From Azohydromonas caseinilytica (lineage in GTDB: Bacteria; Pseudomonadota; Gammaproteobacteria; Burkholderiales; Burkholderiaceae_C), in assembly GCF_012927045.1 (NCBI RefSeq), contig NZ_JABBFW010000023.1, positions 20,271-84,270 on the forward strand: DNA of 64,000 nucleotides, read 5' to 3'. Positions 17,785 through 24,939 of the stretch are shown piece by piece. Within the stretch, counting starts at the first letter, position 1. Each line of letters begins with the position of its first letter. The translations under genes and the position numbers were made by a program. The notes beneath the pieces are model-generated. The model saw nothing but the letters and a program-made list of their open reading frames with translations, had not been told where the DNA came from and did no database searches.

Positions 17785-18930
17785 ATGAAGTACCGCACTC
17801 TCCACGCCCGGCAGCTCGTTGCTGCGCTCATGCCCATCGTCCTGGGCGCGGTGTCTCCGGTGGCGCAGGCCCAGGAGGTCGTGAAGATAGGGCTCAGCAG
17901 CCCGCTGTCCGGCCCGCAGTCCGCCTACGGTGAGGACAACCGCGACGGCCTGCTGCTGGCCGTCCGGGAGCTCAACGCCCAGGGCGTGCAGGTCGGCGGC
18001 CGGAAGGTGGTCTTCGAGGTCCAGGCCGAGGACGACGCGGCCGACCCACGTCAGGGCGTGGCCGTGGCGCAGAAGCTGGCCGACGAGAAGGTGAAGTTCG
18101 TCCTGGGCCCGTACAACTCCGGCGTCGCCATTCCCGCCGGGCGCGTCTACAACGAGGCCGGCATGGTGGTGCTGACGGTGGGCTCCAATCCCAGGATCAC
18201 CCAGCTGGGCTATTCGCGGCTGTTCCGCATCGGCGGCAATGACACGCAGGTCGGCGGCGCCATGGCGCTCTATGCCGCCAAGGACTTGAAGCTCAAGAAC
18301 GTGGCGGTGGTGGATGACCGCACCGCGTACGGGCAAGGGCTGGCCGCCGAGTTCGTGGCCGAGGCCAAGCGCCAGGGCCTCAACATCGTCAGGCAGGAGT
18401 TCACCACCGACAAGGCCAGCGACTTCACCGCGATCCTGACGACCATCCGCGCCGCCAAGCCCGATGCCGTCTTCTTTGGCGGTTACTCCGCGCAGGGTGG
18501 TGTGCTGCTGCGCCAGATGGCGTCGCTGGGCATCCAGGCCAAGCTGCTGGGCGGCGACGGCATCTGTGACACGGAGCTCAACCGCCTCAGCAGCGGCATG
18601 GCGGATGGCAAGGTGTTTTGCCTGCAGGCGCGCGTGATCCTGAACAGCGCGGAGACCGGCCGTGCCTTCGCCGCAAAGTACAGGGCCGCCTACCAGCGCG
18701 ACCCGCTGACTTACGCCGCGAACTTCTACGACGGCGCCATGCTGCTGGCCGACGCCATGCAGAAAAGTGGCTCCACCGACCCGGGCAAGGTGGCCGAAGC
18801 CATCGCCAAGGGCAGCTATAGGGGCGTGGTTGCCGAGTATTCGTTCACCGACAAGCACGACCTGAAGGTTTCGCCGATGAGCGTCTACGGCTTCAAGGGC
18901 GGCCAGCCCGTGGCCCTGGCTTCGTTCTGA
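17785..18930 (+). CDS. Branched-chain-amino-acid-type ABC substrate-binding protein
   Basis: A 381-residue periplasmic protein of the LivK/type I family. The signal peptide ends at about AQAQ-EVVKIGLSSPLSGPQ, and domain signatures include AYGEDNRDGLLLAVREL, VKFVLGPYNSGVAIPA and VVDDRTAYGQGLA. It would deliver amino acids, amides or aromatic acids to a HAAT-type ABC transporter, but no permease or ATPase genes are adjacent. AAGG lies upstream of the ATG. The downstream sequence is a patchwork of broken genes, so it may have been separated from its operon. Confidence 0.9.
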   Translation: MKYRTLHARQLVAALMPIVLGAVSPVAQAQEVVKIGLSSPLSGPQSAYGEDNRDGLLLAVRELNAQGVQVGGRKVVFEVQAEDDAADPRQGVAVAQKLADEKVKFVLGPYNSGVAIPAGRVYNEAGMVVLTVGSNPRITQLGYSRLFRIGGNDTQVGGAMALYAAKDLKLKNVAVVDDRTAYGQGLAAEFVAEAKRQGLNIVRQEFTTDKASDFTAILTTIRAAKPDAVFFGGYSAQGGVLLRQMASLGIQAKLLGGDGICDTELNRLSSGMADGKVFCLQARVILNSAETGRAFAAKYRAAYQRDPLTYAANFYDGAMLLADAMQKSGSTDPGKVAEAIAKGSYRGVVAEYSFTDKHDLKVSPMSVYGFKGGQPVALASF

Positions 18931-18934
18931 ACGC

Positions 18935-19039
18935 TCAGAACACGTAGGCCACGCGGGCCTGCAGCCCTTCCACCGCCGCGCCGTTGCGCACCTTCACGTC
19001 CTTGGCGTATTGCAGCGCGTCGCTCGCCTGGTACTGCCA
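18935..19039 (-). pseudogene. C-terminal fragment of an outer-membrane beta-barrel protein
   Basis: On the minus strand, a frame without a start ends at a stop at 18935-18937 and encodes about 34 residues finishing VRNGAAVEGLQARVAYVF. Alternating residues and a terminal Phe are the signature of the last strand of a porin-type barrel. The similarity breaks off near 19038, where a different plus-strand coding fragment begins, so the gene was cut by a rearrangement. Confidence 0.65.
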
Positions 19040-19167
19040 TGTCAGTGCTCAGCGGCCCGGACAACGCCCTCGTCACCTACGACCTGCGCGACGACAGCAA
19101 GCTCAGGAAGCCGCTGATCCAGTCCGCGCCCATGGGCGAGACGCCGGTCTACCTGGAGACGCACTGA
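19039..19167 (+). pseudogene. C-terminal fragment, probably amine dehydrogenase heavy chain
   Basis: This is a 42-codon plus-strand frame ending TGA at 19165-19167 (LSGPDNALVTYDLRDDSKLR, then APMGETPVYLETH). It is too short to be a protein and looks like the closing blade of a beta-propeller. The stop overlaps the mauE start by one base, as in an operon, and mau/aau clusters place the beta-propeller heavy-chain gene just before mauE. Identification as the MauB/AauB tail rests mainly on that position. Confidence 0.5.
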
Positions 19168-19886
19168 TGGGCGCCGCACTCCCCTTCGCGCTGGACCCGG
19201 TGCTGGGCCATGCCGCGGCGGCGACGCTGGGCGCGGTGCTGCTGCTGGGCGCGATCTCGAAACTGCGTGACCTGGCGCTGTTTCGCGGAGCGCTCGACAA
19301 CCACCGCCTGCTGCCGCGCGCGCTGCTGGCCCCGGCCGCCCTGCTGCTGCCGCTGCTGGAGCTGGTTGCCGGCGCGCTGCGGCTGCCCACGGCCAGCCGC
19401 GAAAGCGGCGCCCTGCTGGGCCTGGCCGTGCTGGTGCTGGTCACCGGCGCCGTGGTGATCAACCTGCGGCGTGGCCGCGAGCGCATCGACTGCGGTTGCG
19501 GCGGCAGCGAGCACGTGCCGCTGAGCCGAGGCCTCGTCGCCCGCAATGCCGGCCTGGCGCTGCTCGCCCTCGTCGCCCTGGCCCCAGCGCCGGCCCGCGC
19601 CACCGTGTGGCTGGACCTGGCGGCCACCGCCTTCGCCACCCTCTTCCTGCTCGGCCTGGTCCTGGCCGTGAACCAGCTGCTGAGCAACCAACCCCGCTTC
19701 GGCCGGCGCTACATCAGCCAGGTGCTGCTGCCGCGCGTGAGCAGCCCCACCTTGCCAGCCGGGTTGCGCCCCTACGACGGCGAGGAGATCGCCCGGCTGC
19801 GCCGTACCCGCCCCGCGGATGTCGGCGCCGTGCGGCAGCAGCTGCTCGGCCAGGGCCACACGGCGGGCATCGCGATCGAGCCCTGA
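19167..19886 (+). CDS. mauE: MauE-like methylamine utilisation membrane protein
   Basis: A 239-residue membrane protein. The first 185 residues fit MauE: four or five hydrophobic helices, LGAISKLRDLALFRGALDNH after the first helix, and the cysteine motif IDCGCGGSEH. MauE with MauD forms disulfides in amine dehydrogenase subunits in the periplasm. The C-terminal 55 residues (PYDGEEIARLRRTRPADV and onwards) are polar and not typical, perhaps fused or read-through sequence. No mauD, mauA or intact mauB follows, so the gene is probably a relic despite its intact frame. Confidence 0.75.
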   Translation: MGAALPFALDPVLGHAAAATLGAVLLLGAISKLRDLALFRGALDNHRLLPRALLAPAALLLPLLELVAGALRLPTASRESGALLGLAVLVLVTGAVVINLRRGRERIDCGCGGSEHVPLSRGLVARNAGLALLALVALAPAPARATVWLDLAATAFATLFLLGLVLAVNQLLSNQPRFGRRYISQVLLPRVSSPTLPAGLRPYDGEEIARLRRTRPADVGAVRQQLLGQGHTAGIAIEP

Positions 19887-20127
19887 GCCTGGGCGCATCC
19901 GCAGTCGGGCCGGCCTGCTGCCGCGGCCGTGGTGGAGGAGCACGCGTCCGCCTCTGGGAGACCAGGTGGGCGCGTTGGCATTTCCTCGAGCAACGGGAAG
20001 CGAGCGCGCCTGCTGCCTCCGTTTCCGTGGCCTGCCGTCGGCGCATAGCGGCAGCCCTGGACGCACGGCCCTGCCCGGTCAGTCCAGCACAACGGGTTTT
20101 GTGCCGTTTCCCAAACGCTTGTTGGTG

Positions 20128-20147
20128 TTGATAAGTATTGTTATCAA
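20128..20147. promoter_or_regulatory. AT-rich inverted repeat (TTGATAA-N6-TTATCAA)
   Basis: A perfect 7-bp inverted repeat with a 6-bp centre, TTGATAA-GTATTG-TTATCAA, stands out in GC-rich sequence. It loosely resembles a Fur-type or other dimeric-repressor operator, but the spacing is not the Fur 7-1-7 pattern and no intact gene follows. It could be a stranded operator or a host-factor site of the replicon. Confidence 0.4.
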
Positions 20148-20661
20148 TACCTAGAAAAAATGGCGCGTTATGCCCTAGTGGATCATTGGGCCGCTTATAT
20201 CCTTGCTGTGGCAAGCACATGGCGCGGGGAACGACGGCATCACAGGGCTGCACTGGTCTTTGGGAAAGCGCCCCCGCAGGACGGCGTGCCGACCCGGCGC
20301 AAGCGCTTCCGGAGGATGCACTTGCGCGAGCCGGGGGACGGATGAACCGCGGCGGTAGGACGCCGTGCGTATCGGGCCCGCCAAGAGCACGGCGGCCTTG
20401 CGGACCGTGGGGGCCAGCGCAGTGGTCGTGCCAGAACGACTCCAGCCCCACCCACCCTTGGCCGGGTGGCGGTCGGATCGACTCGGCAACGTTGGCAATG
20501 ACTTTGAAGGTGGTCCAGGTTCCCTCGCAGGCTTGGTGAGCGCGATGCGGCCGGGCGACGGATGGAGCTCGGCGGCCGTGTCCGGCCACCCGCACCCGGG
20601 CATGCGCGGCACCCGGTTTCAGGCTGGATTGCTCATGTTGTTGGATGCTGCAACGGTTGGG

Positions 20662-20680
20662 GGGTGGGACCGTCCCACCC
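20662..20680. other. parS: Candidate parS site 1
   Basis: A perfect 19-bp palindrome, GGGTGGGACCGTCCCACCC (9-bp arms around one base). The 15-bp core GTGGGACCGTCCCAC recurs exactly at two other positions and with one change at a third, all within 1.55 kb ending inside parB. Clustering of a unique palindrome around parB is the expected layout of a ParB-binding centromere. Confidence 0.75.
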
Positions 20681-21112
20681 TTTGCTGGACACCACAAGGG
20701 AACGGCGGAAAGCGCTCGCATCGGCCTGTCTCCCACAACCAAGTCGTTGCCCGCGCGCATTCCTTCCCGTACGCCAGTACTGAACGGATCGATACGCGTG
20801 ATGCGAAGCGATGCAGCCGGGCCGGTACGGCCTGCCACTGCGGTGCGCTTCGGAGAGCCGACATTTCGCCACAAGACGCCGGCTTGTCGTCTCCAACGCA
20901 CGTCCTGCGCCGTGCTTCGGCCACCGGGCACAGTGCACCGGAGGGATCGCTCGCTGGTAGGACTCCGCCGCCGCCTCACAGCTTGCCGCAGCGCCGGTGC
21001 CCTGGCCTGCCGCAAAGGCGGCATGAAAGCCGTGAGAGACGCGGCGCGGCAAGGCAAGGACTGCAGAACTGCGGCTGTTCGTGGCCTTTGCTTCAGCTTC
21101 TAGCAAGAGGGC

Positions 21113-21127
21113 GTGGGACCGTCCCAC
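21113..21127. other. parS: Candidate parS site 2
   Basis: An exact copy of the 15-bp core GTGGGACCGTCCCAC, followed by further C residues matching site 1. It lies in the gene-free zone 451 bp from site 1. Confidence 0.72.
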
Positions 21128-21822
21128 CCCCCTGCCTGGCCAGCGAGTTGAATGAAGCCATCGTGCAGCGGCTTCACGCCGATCGACCATGTCATTCACT
21201 CAGCGGGGGAGCCCACCCGGCTCAATGCCGCTGCTGTTCGGACAGCGGCATTTGCCGTGCAACGCGTCTGGGACCAAACCGGGGTGGCCGTTCCGCATAC
21301 TGGCAGTCCACACCCGCAATCCCGGCGTCAGCGAGAGATGCTGTGGTCCGAGCGCAGCAAGGATTGAACGGCCATACCCCTGGTCAGTGTCGGTTTCGTT
21401 CCGCAGCAGCAGGATAGAGAGCGGACACTGTGGTGGCATGGCATCCGGCTACCTGCCAATGCACTGTCGCATGTTCGGCTTGGCCTTCCACCGCCTCAGG
21501 TGGCCGCCTTGAGCCGGGTACGGGGCCGGCGCCCTTTCTTCGCCCGGGACCGCCTGGACCGGCGTGCGCTGAGTCCGTGGCAGAGCCGGCTTGAGGGGAA
21601 ATTCGGGAATCCGGGGATGTCTGCCACCTGTCAGTGGCAGGCCTTCCCGGCCGCCCTCGAATGCCAAGAACCGTTCATGTTGCCTCGGCTCCTACCCGGA
21701 GAGAAACGGGTTCCGCGGACGCCTGACCACATAGCCTTGGCTTGGTGGAGGGGCCCCTCTCTGCCTGGTCACGCCGGCGTCCGTGAATGCCCACCTTGAT
21801 GTGTGGCACCGGTGCGGTGAGG

Positions 21823-21841
21823 GGGTAGGACCGTCCCACCC
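21823..21841. other. parS: Candidate parS site 3 (one mismatch)
   Basis: A copy with one arm change, GGGTAGGACCGTCCCACCC. The left arm has TA for TG; everything else matches site 1. It is likely a weaker ParB site. Confidence 0.65.
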
Positions 21842-22024
21842 CTGGCCTGACCATGGCGCCCACCTCGGTTCGCCTCTTGTCCCGCTTAGACCAGGGCCGC
21901 CCATGTCTTTTGGTCAGAGTCCCTTCCATGCCCTGCGCTCCCAGGTGCCGGTCCCGGGGAAGGCACGCGGTCCGGCCCGACCGACGGCCGGCTCTTTCCA
22001 ATGAACGGCCGGGCTTGGCCCGGC

Positions 22025-23068
22025 TCAGCCCAGCAGCTCGCGCAGTGCGGCCTCGAATGCCGGCCAGCGGTCCACGGGCAGAACGCCCGCGCTCAGCTCG
22101 ACGACCGTACGGCCCTGGGCATCCGAGCGCAGCGTGGCCTGCCGGCCCGCCCCCAGGTCCACCTCGCGCACCGGGGAGTGGGACCGTCCCACCCCCTGCG
22201 GCCGCAGGCAGGCCGTCAGTGCGGCGTAGGCCTCGGCCGCGGTCCATGGCGAGCGGGTTCGGTCCGCCGCCCGGGCTGCGGCCAGCACCGTATCGGCGTC
22301 CTTCTCCAGCGCACGTTGCAGATCCGTGGCCCAGCGGAACTGGATGGCGTTGGGCGACGGAAAGGCGCCCACCACCTCCGACGGCAGCTGGGCAATGCGC
22401 AATGCCTTGCCGATGTCGCTGAGGCTGCGGCCGATGGCTGCAGCAAGCTGGCGGTTCGACGGAAACAGTCCCTCGTCCAGCGCGCGCAGGTACATGCGGC
22501 CCTGCTCCCAGGCCGACAGGCTCTGCCGCCCCCGGTTTTCGCGCTCCATGTGCACGAACAGCTCCTGGTCCGCCAGGTCCTGCACCACGCACAGCACCGG
22601 CAGGCCCAGTTCCAGGCAAGCGCGATGGCGCCGATGCCCGAACACGATCTCGTAGCGCGCTTCCACACCGCCCTCACCCGGGCGCGGCGACGCCAGGGGC
22701 CGGACCTTGATCGGTTGGACGTTGCCGCCGGCCTCCAGGATCTCGCGCTTGAGCTCCTCGAATTCCGCCCCCACGAAGGCGTCAGGATGCCGGTTCGCCC
22801 AGCGGCTGGGCACGATGCTGCGCGCGTCCATCAGCTGCCCGCCGCGCTCGGCTTCCAGCTTGCGCACCTCGCCCTGCAGCGACTCGATGCGCTCTTCCAG
22901 CTTGGCGGTCTCGAACACGGTGGTGGCCAGCAACCCTACGCCGGTGCGCGGCACGTTGCGCGGCGCCGCCGGTGCGGCGGCCGGTGCCTCGTTGTCCTTG
23001 CGCACGTCCGGCAGCACGAAAGCAATGCCGGAGCCCTTCTTCTTCACGGGTGTTCCTTGCGAGGCCAT
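22025..23068 (-). CDS. parB: ParB-family partition protein
   Basis: A 347-residue ParB. The variable N-terminus (KKKGSGIAFVLPDVRKD) precedes the ParB/Srx domain, with the CTP-binding patch in YEIVFGHRRHRACLELGLPV and ENRGRQSLSAWEQGRMY. A helix-turn-helix follows (SNRQLAAAIGRSLSDIGKAL) and then a C-terminal dimerisation region. It should bind the GTGGGACCGTCCCAC sites and work with ParA to segregate the replicon. The start lies one base after the parA stop, so the two are coupled. One parS-like site lies within its own coding sequence near residue 294. Confidence 0.92.
   Translation of the reverse strand: MASQGTPVKKKGSGIAFVLPDVRKDNEAPAAAPAAPRNVPRTGVGLLATTVFETAKLEERIESLQGEVRKLEAERGGQLMDARSIVPSRWANRHPDAFVGAEFEELKREILEAGGNVQPIKVRPLASPRPGEGGVEARYEIVFGHRRHRACLELGLPVLCVVQDLADQELFVHMERENRGRQSLSAWEQGRMYLRALDEGLFPSNRQLAAAIGRSLSDIGKALRIAQLPSEVVGAFPSPNAIQFRWATDLQRALEKDADTVLAAARAADRTRSPWTAAEAYAALTACLRPQGVGRSHSPVREVDLGAGRQATLRSDAQGRTVVELSAGVLPVDRWPAFEAALRELLG
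22178..22192. other. parS: Candidate parS site 4, inside parB
   Basis: An exact GTGGGACCGTCCCAC core embedded in the parB reading frame, encoding part of QGVGRSHSP near residue 294. The local protein sequence is a linker-like stretch between the helix-turn-helix and the C-terminal domain, so the DNA site may dictate the residues there. Confidence 0.72.
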
Positions 23069-23069
23069 G

Positions 23070-24254
23070 TCAGGCTCCCAGTTGCTTGCGCCAGAAGGTC
23101 TGCGCCTGGTCCTCGATCAGCTCCACCAGCCGGTCGTAGGCCTCATAGGCGCGCTTGAAGGTGCGCGTCCCGGCATTGCCCGGGCTGCTGTCGTAGACCG
23201 TGCCAAACTCGGCGCTGGAGGTGCTGGCCGCCATGCTCTTGGGGATTTCCACCGGCAGCACCTTCTCGGCATAGGCCGCCGCCATCCACTCCCGCACCAC
23301 CAGGCTGGCCTGGTCGGTGGACTCGACCTTGGCGGGCAGGATGTCGATGAAGGCAAACTCCTTGCTGCCGCCCCGGTTCTTCACCAGCTGGGTGGTGAGG
23401 TCGGAGAACAGGTCCCAGAACTGCGCGCTGGAGGCGAAATCCAGTGCATTCGGCGGCAGCGGCATGATGATCCCGTCGCTGGCCATCAGCGCGTTGATGG
23501 TGGTGTAGGACAGCGCAGGCGGGGTGTCGATGATGATCACGTCGTAGTCGAGACGCACCGGGTCGATGCCGTAGTTCAGCACGTTCCAGAACTCGAACTT
23601 CGGGTCCTTGCTCTGCTTGGCCGGCAGTACGAACTCGGCCGAGAACAGGAACGAGGCCGCGGCCACGAGGTCGATACCGTCCCAGTAGGTCGGCCGGATG
23701 GCATAGGTGATGTCGGCCTGGTCGCCGGTGAACAGCGGCAGCACCGTGTCATCGACGTTGACCTCCGAATCCGGCAGCAGCCCGAACAGCGTGGTCAGGC
23801 TGCCCTGCGGGTCGCAGTCGATCACCAGCACGCGGTGCCCGCGCAGGTTCAGGCCCTGCGCCAGCGTCAGCGAGGTGGTGGTCTTGGTCACGCCGCCCTT
23901 GAAGTTGCCGATGGCGATGGTGACCGCCTCGGCCCCTTCGGGCCGCAGCTCTTCCTTGCGCACGTCGCGCACCCAGCACCGCGCCTCCTCCAGTGTGAAC
24001 TCGCGCCGCGAGCCGGTGCTGTTGAGGCGGCCGCTGGGCAGATCGCCCTTGCGCACCCGGTAATCCACCTGGCCCTTGTCCAGCCCGGTCAAGGCCATCA
24101 GCTGCGTGGTGGAGAAGGTGGGCGCCTTCTTGCGCGCATCGGGGGCCAGCATGGCACCGCGCACCTGCGCCACGATGGACTTGACGCGCTCGGCCTGCTC
24201 GGCAATGGCCTCCAGGCTGATGCTGCGCGCACCGTTGATCAACAGGGATTCCAC
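23070..24254 (-). CDS. parA: ParA-family partition ATPase
   Basis: A 394-residue ParA with an N-terminal DNA-binding extension (MerR-like helices, QLMALTGLDKGQVDYRVRKGD) before the deviant Walker A motif IGNFKGGVTKTTTSLTLAQ. Walker A' reads VLVIDCDPQGSLTTLFG and Walker B DVIIIDTPPALSYTTIN. This is the large type Ia ParA found on plasmids and chromids, which segregates DNA and represses its own operon. The GTG at 24254 is chosen because AAAGGA lies six bases upstream; the longer frame has no such site. The operon reads parA-parB away from the origin. Confidence 0.93.
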   Translation of the reverse strand: MESLLINGARSISLEAIAEQAERVKSIVAQVRGAMLAPDARKKAPTFSTTQLMALTGLDKGQVDYRVRKGDLPSGRLNSTGSRREFTLEEARCWVRDVRKEELRPEGAEAVTIAIGNFKGGVTKTTTSLTLAQGLNLRGHRVLVIDCDPQGSLTTLFGLLPDSEVNVDDTVLPLFTGDQADITYAIRPTYWDGIDLVAAASFLFSAEFVLPAKQSKDPKFEFWNVLNYGIDPVRLDYDVIIIDTPPALSYTTINALMASDGIIMPLPPNALDFASSAQFWDLFSDLTTQLVKNRGGSKEFAFIDILPAKVESTDQASLVVREWMAAAYAEKVLPVEIPKSMAASTSSAEFGTVYDSSPGNAGTRTFKRAYEAYDRLVELIEDQAQTFWRKQLGA

Positions 24255-24446
24255 AAACAGTCCTTTCACGCGCCGAAGTTGCAACAGCGGCGGATTCTAT
24301 AGAGAACGCGAATCGAGTCAGTACACGCTGAAACTGCGTCTTGCTCTGACGGCAATGCGGAAAAGCCGGACGCTTTGCAGCGCTCCCAAGGCTTGCTCAA
24401 GGTCGTCGGATCTTCAAAGAAGTTCAACAATTCAAGATTTCGGGCC

Positions 24447-24455
24447 TGTGGAAAA
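24447..24455 (-). other. DnaA box
   Basis: The minus strand reads TTTTCCACA, an exact match to the DnaA-box consensus TTWTNCACA. It lies immediately beside the AT-rich segment of the origin. One clear box only was found. Confidence 0.6.
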
Positions 24456-24908
24456 CCGAATTTTATTCAATAAAAACAATGACTTATGTGAATGAACCGT
24501 CCGGCATTTCCCAAGGATGCGTCCCGGAACGGGCCGGGATGCGTCCGGCAATTCCGGCGAACTGTCTGGCCGTTCGCGAAACGTCCTGGTTTTCCAGCCC
24601 AGCGCGTCGTCCGAGGCGATATAGAGACATTCACGGCTTTCAAATGCACCGTTGAACCCAAACCGATGCCCTGGCAAGTCTCCAACTGTCCGGCTTCTCC
24701 GGGCCCGGTCGGCCATGGGCTACGGGTCAAGCGTCCGCCTTTTTGACGGGCTGCCAAGTCGCCAAACCAGCGCATGTGTCCGGCTTTTCGGGGGCTTCCG
24801 CCCGTGAACTGTCGCCTGAGGACGTAGAAGTTGCGCGCCACGGCTTTGTCAAATCGCATGGCATGTGTCCGGCTTTTCCAGGACAGAAGCGTGCTGCTCC
24901 ACTTGAGC

Positions 24909-24928
24909 TGTCCAGGACCAGCCGGACA
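24909..24928. promoter_or_regulatory. Inverted half-iterons upstream of rep
   Basis: TGTCC and GGACA face each other across ten bases, the right arm being part of an inverted iteron core (GCCGGACA). The rep start codon is 11 bp further on. Iteron-type Rep proteins usually repress their own promoter as dimers through such inverted half-iterons, so this is the probable autoregulatory operator. Confidence 0.5.
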
Positions 24929-24939
24929 TATACTTCGGC

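Larger units (their letters stand above)
19887..22024. other. Gene-free partition zone downstream of parB
   Basis: About 2.1 kb without a credible gene. All frames here lack family signatures, ribosome-binding sites and consistent codon bias, and composition is less GC-skewed by codon position than in flanking genes. It contains three of the four parS-like palindromes and an AT-rich inverted repeat at 20128-20147. I read it as a centromere-like zone of the replicon carrying parAB and rep, possibly with eroded genes beyond recognition. Confidence 0.6.
24358..24930. repeat. Iteron array (YGTCCGGCTTTTCC consensus)
   Basis: Repeats of YGTCCGGCTTTTCC are found. The best copies start at 24777 and 24866, both within CATGTGTCCGGCTTTTC, and a near copy starts at 24687 (TGTCCGGCTTCTCC). 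Weaker copies start at 24499, 24542, 24582 and 24732. Inverted copies lie at 24360-24373 and 24921-24928. Core starts at 24687, 24732, 24777 and 24866 are spaced 45, 45 and 89 bp apart. They would be the binding sites of the Rep protein encoded at 24940. Confidence 0.75.
24255..24939. other. Replication origin region between parA and rep
   Basis: 685 bp without genes between divergent parA and rep. An AT-rich segment (about 24420-24495, with TTTTATTCAATAAAAACAAT) is the likely melting region. A DnaA-box match lies at 24447-24455 and iteron-like repeats span 24358-24930. This arrangement of initiator gene, iterons, DnaA box and AT-rich DNA is that of an iteron-controlled theta origin. Confidence 0.8.

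Noticed and set aside
20128..20147. Fur box
   Set aside because: Arms are right in composition, but the 6-bp centre does not fit the Fur 7-1-7 or 6-1-6 arrangement and no iron gene follows; kept only as an unexplained dyad.
19714..21057. A 447-codon minus-strand frame, and several shorter ones, in the partition zone
   Set aside because: The frame overlaps mauE antisense and runs through a parS-like palindrome; no domain, no start signal and no consistent codon bias.
20662..22192. Possible CRISPR array from repeated GTGGGACCGTCCCAC
   Set aside because: Only four short palindromes with irregular spacing of hundreds of bases and no cas genes; the pattern fits parS instead.
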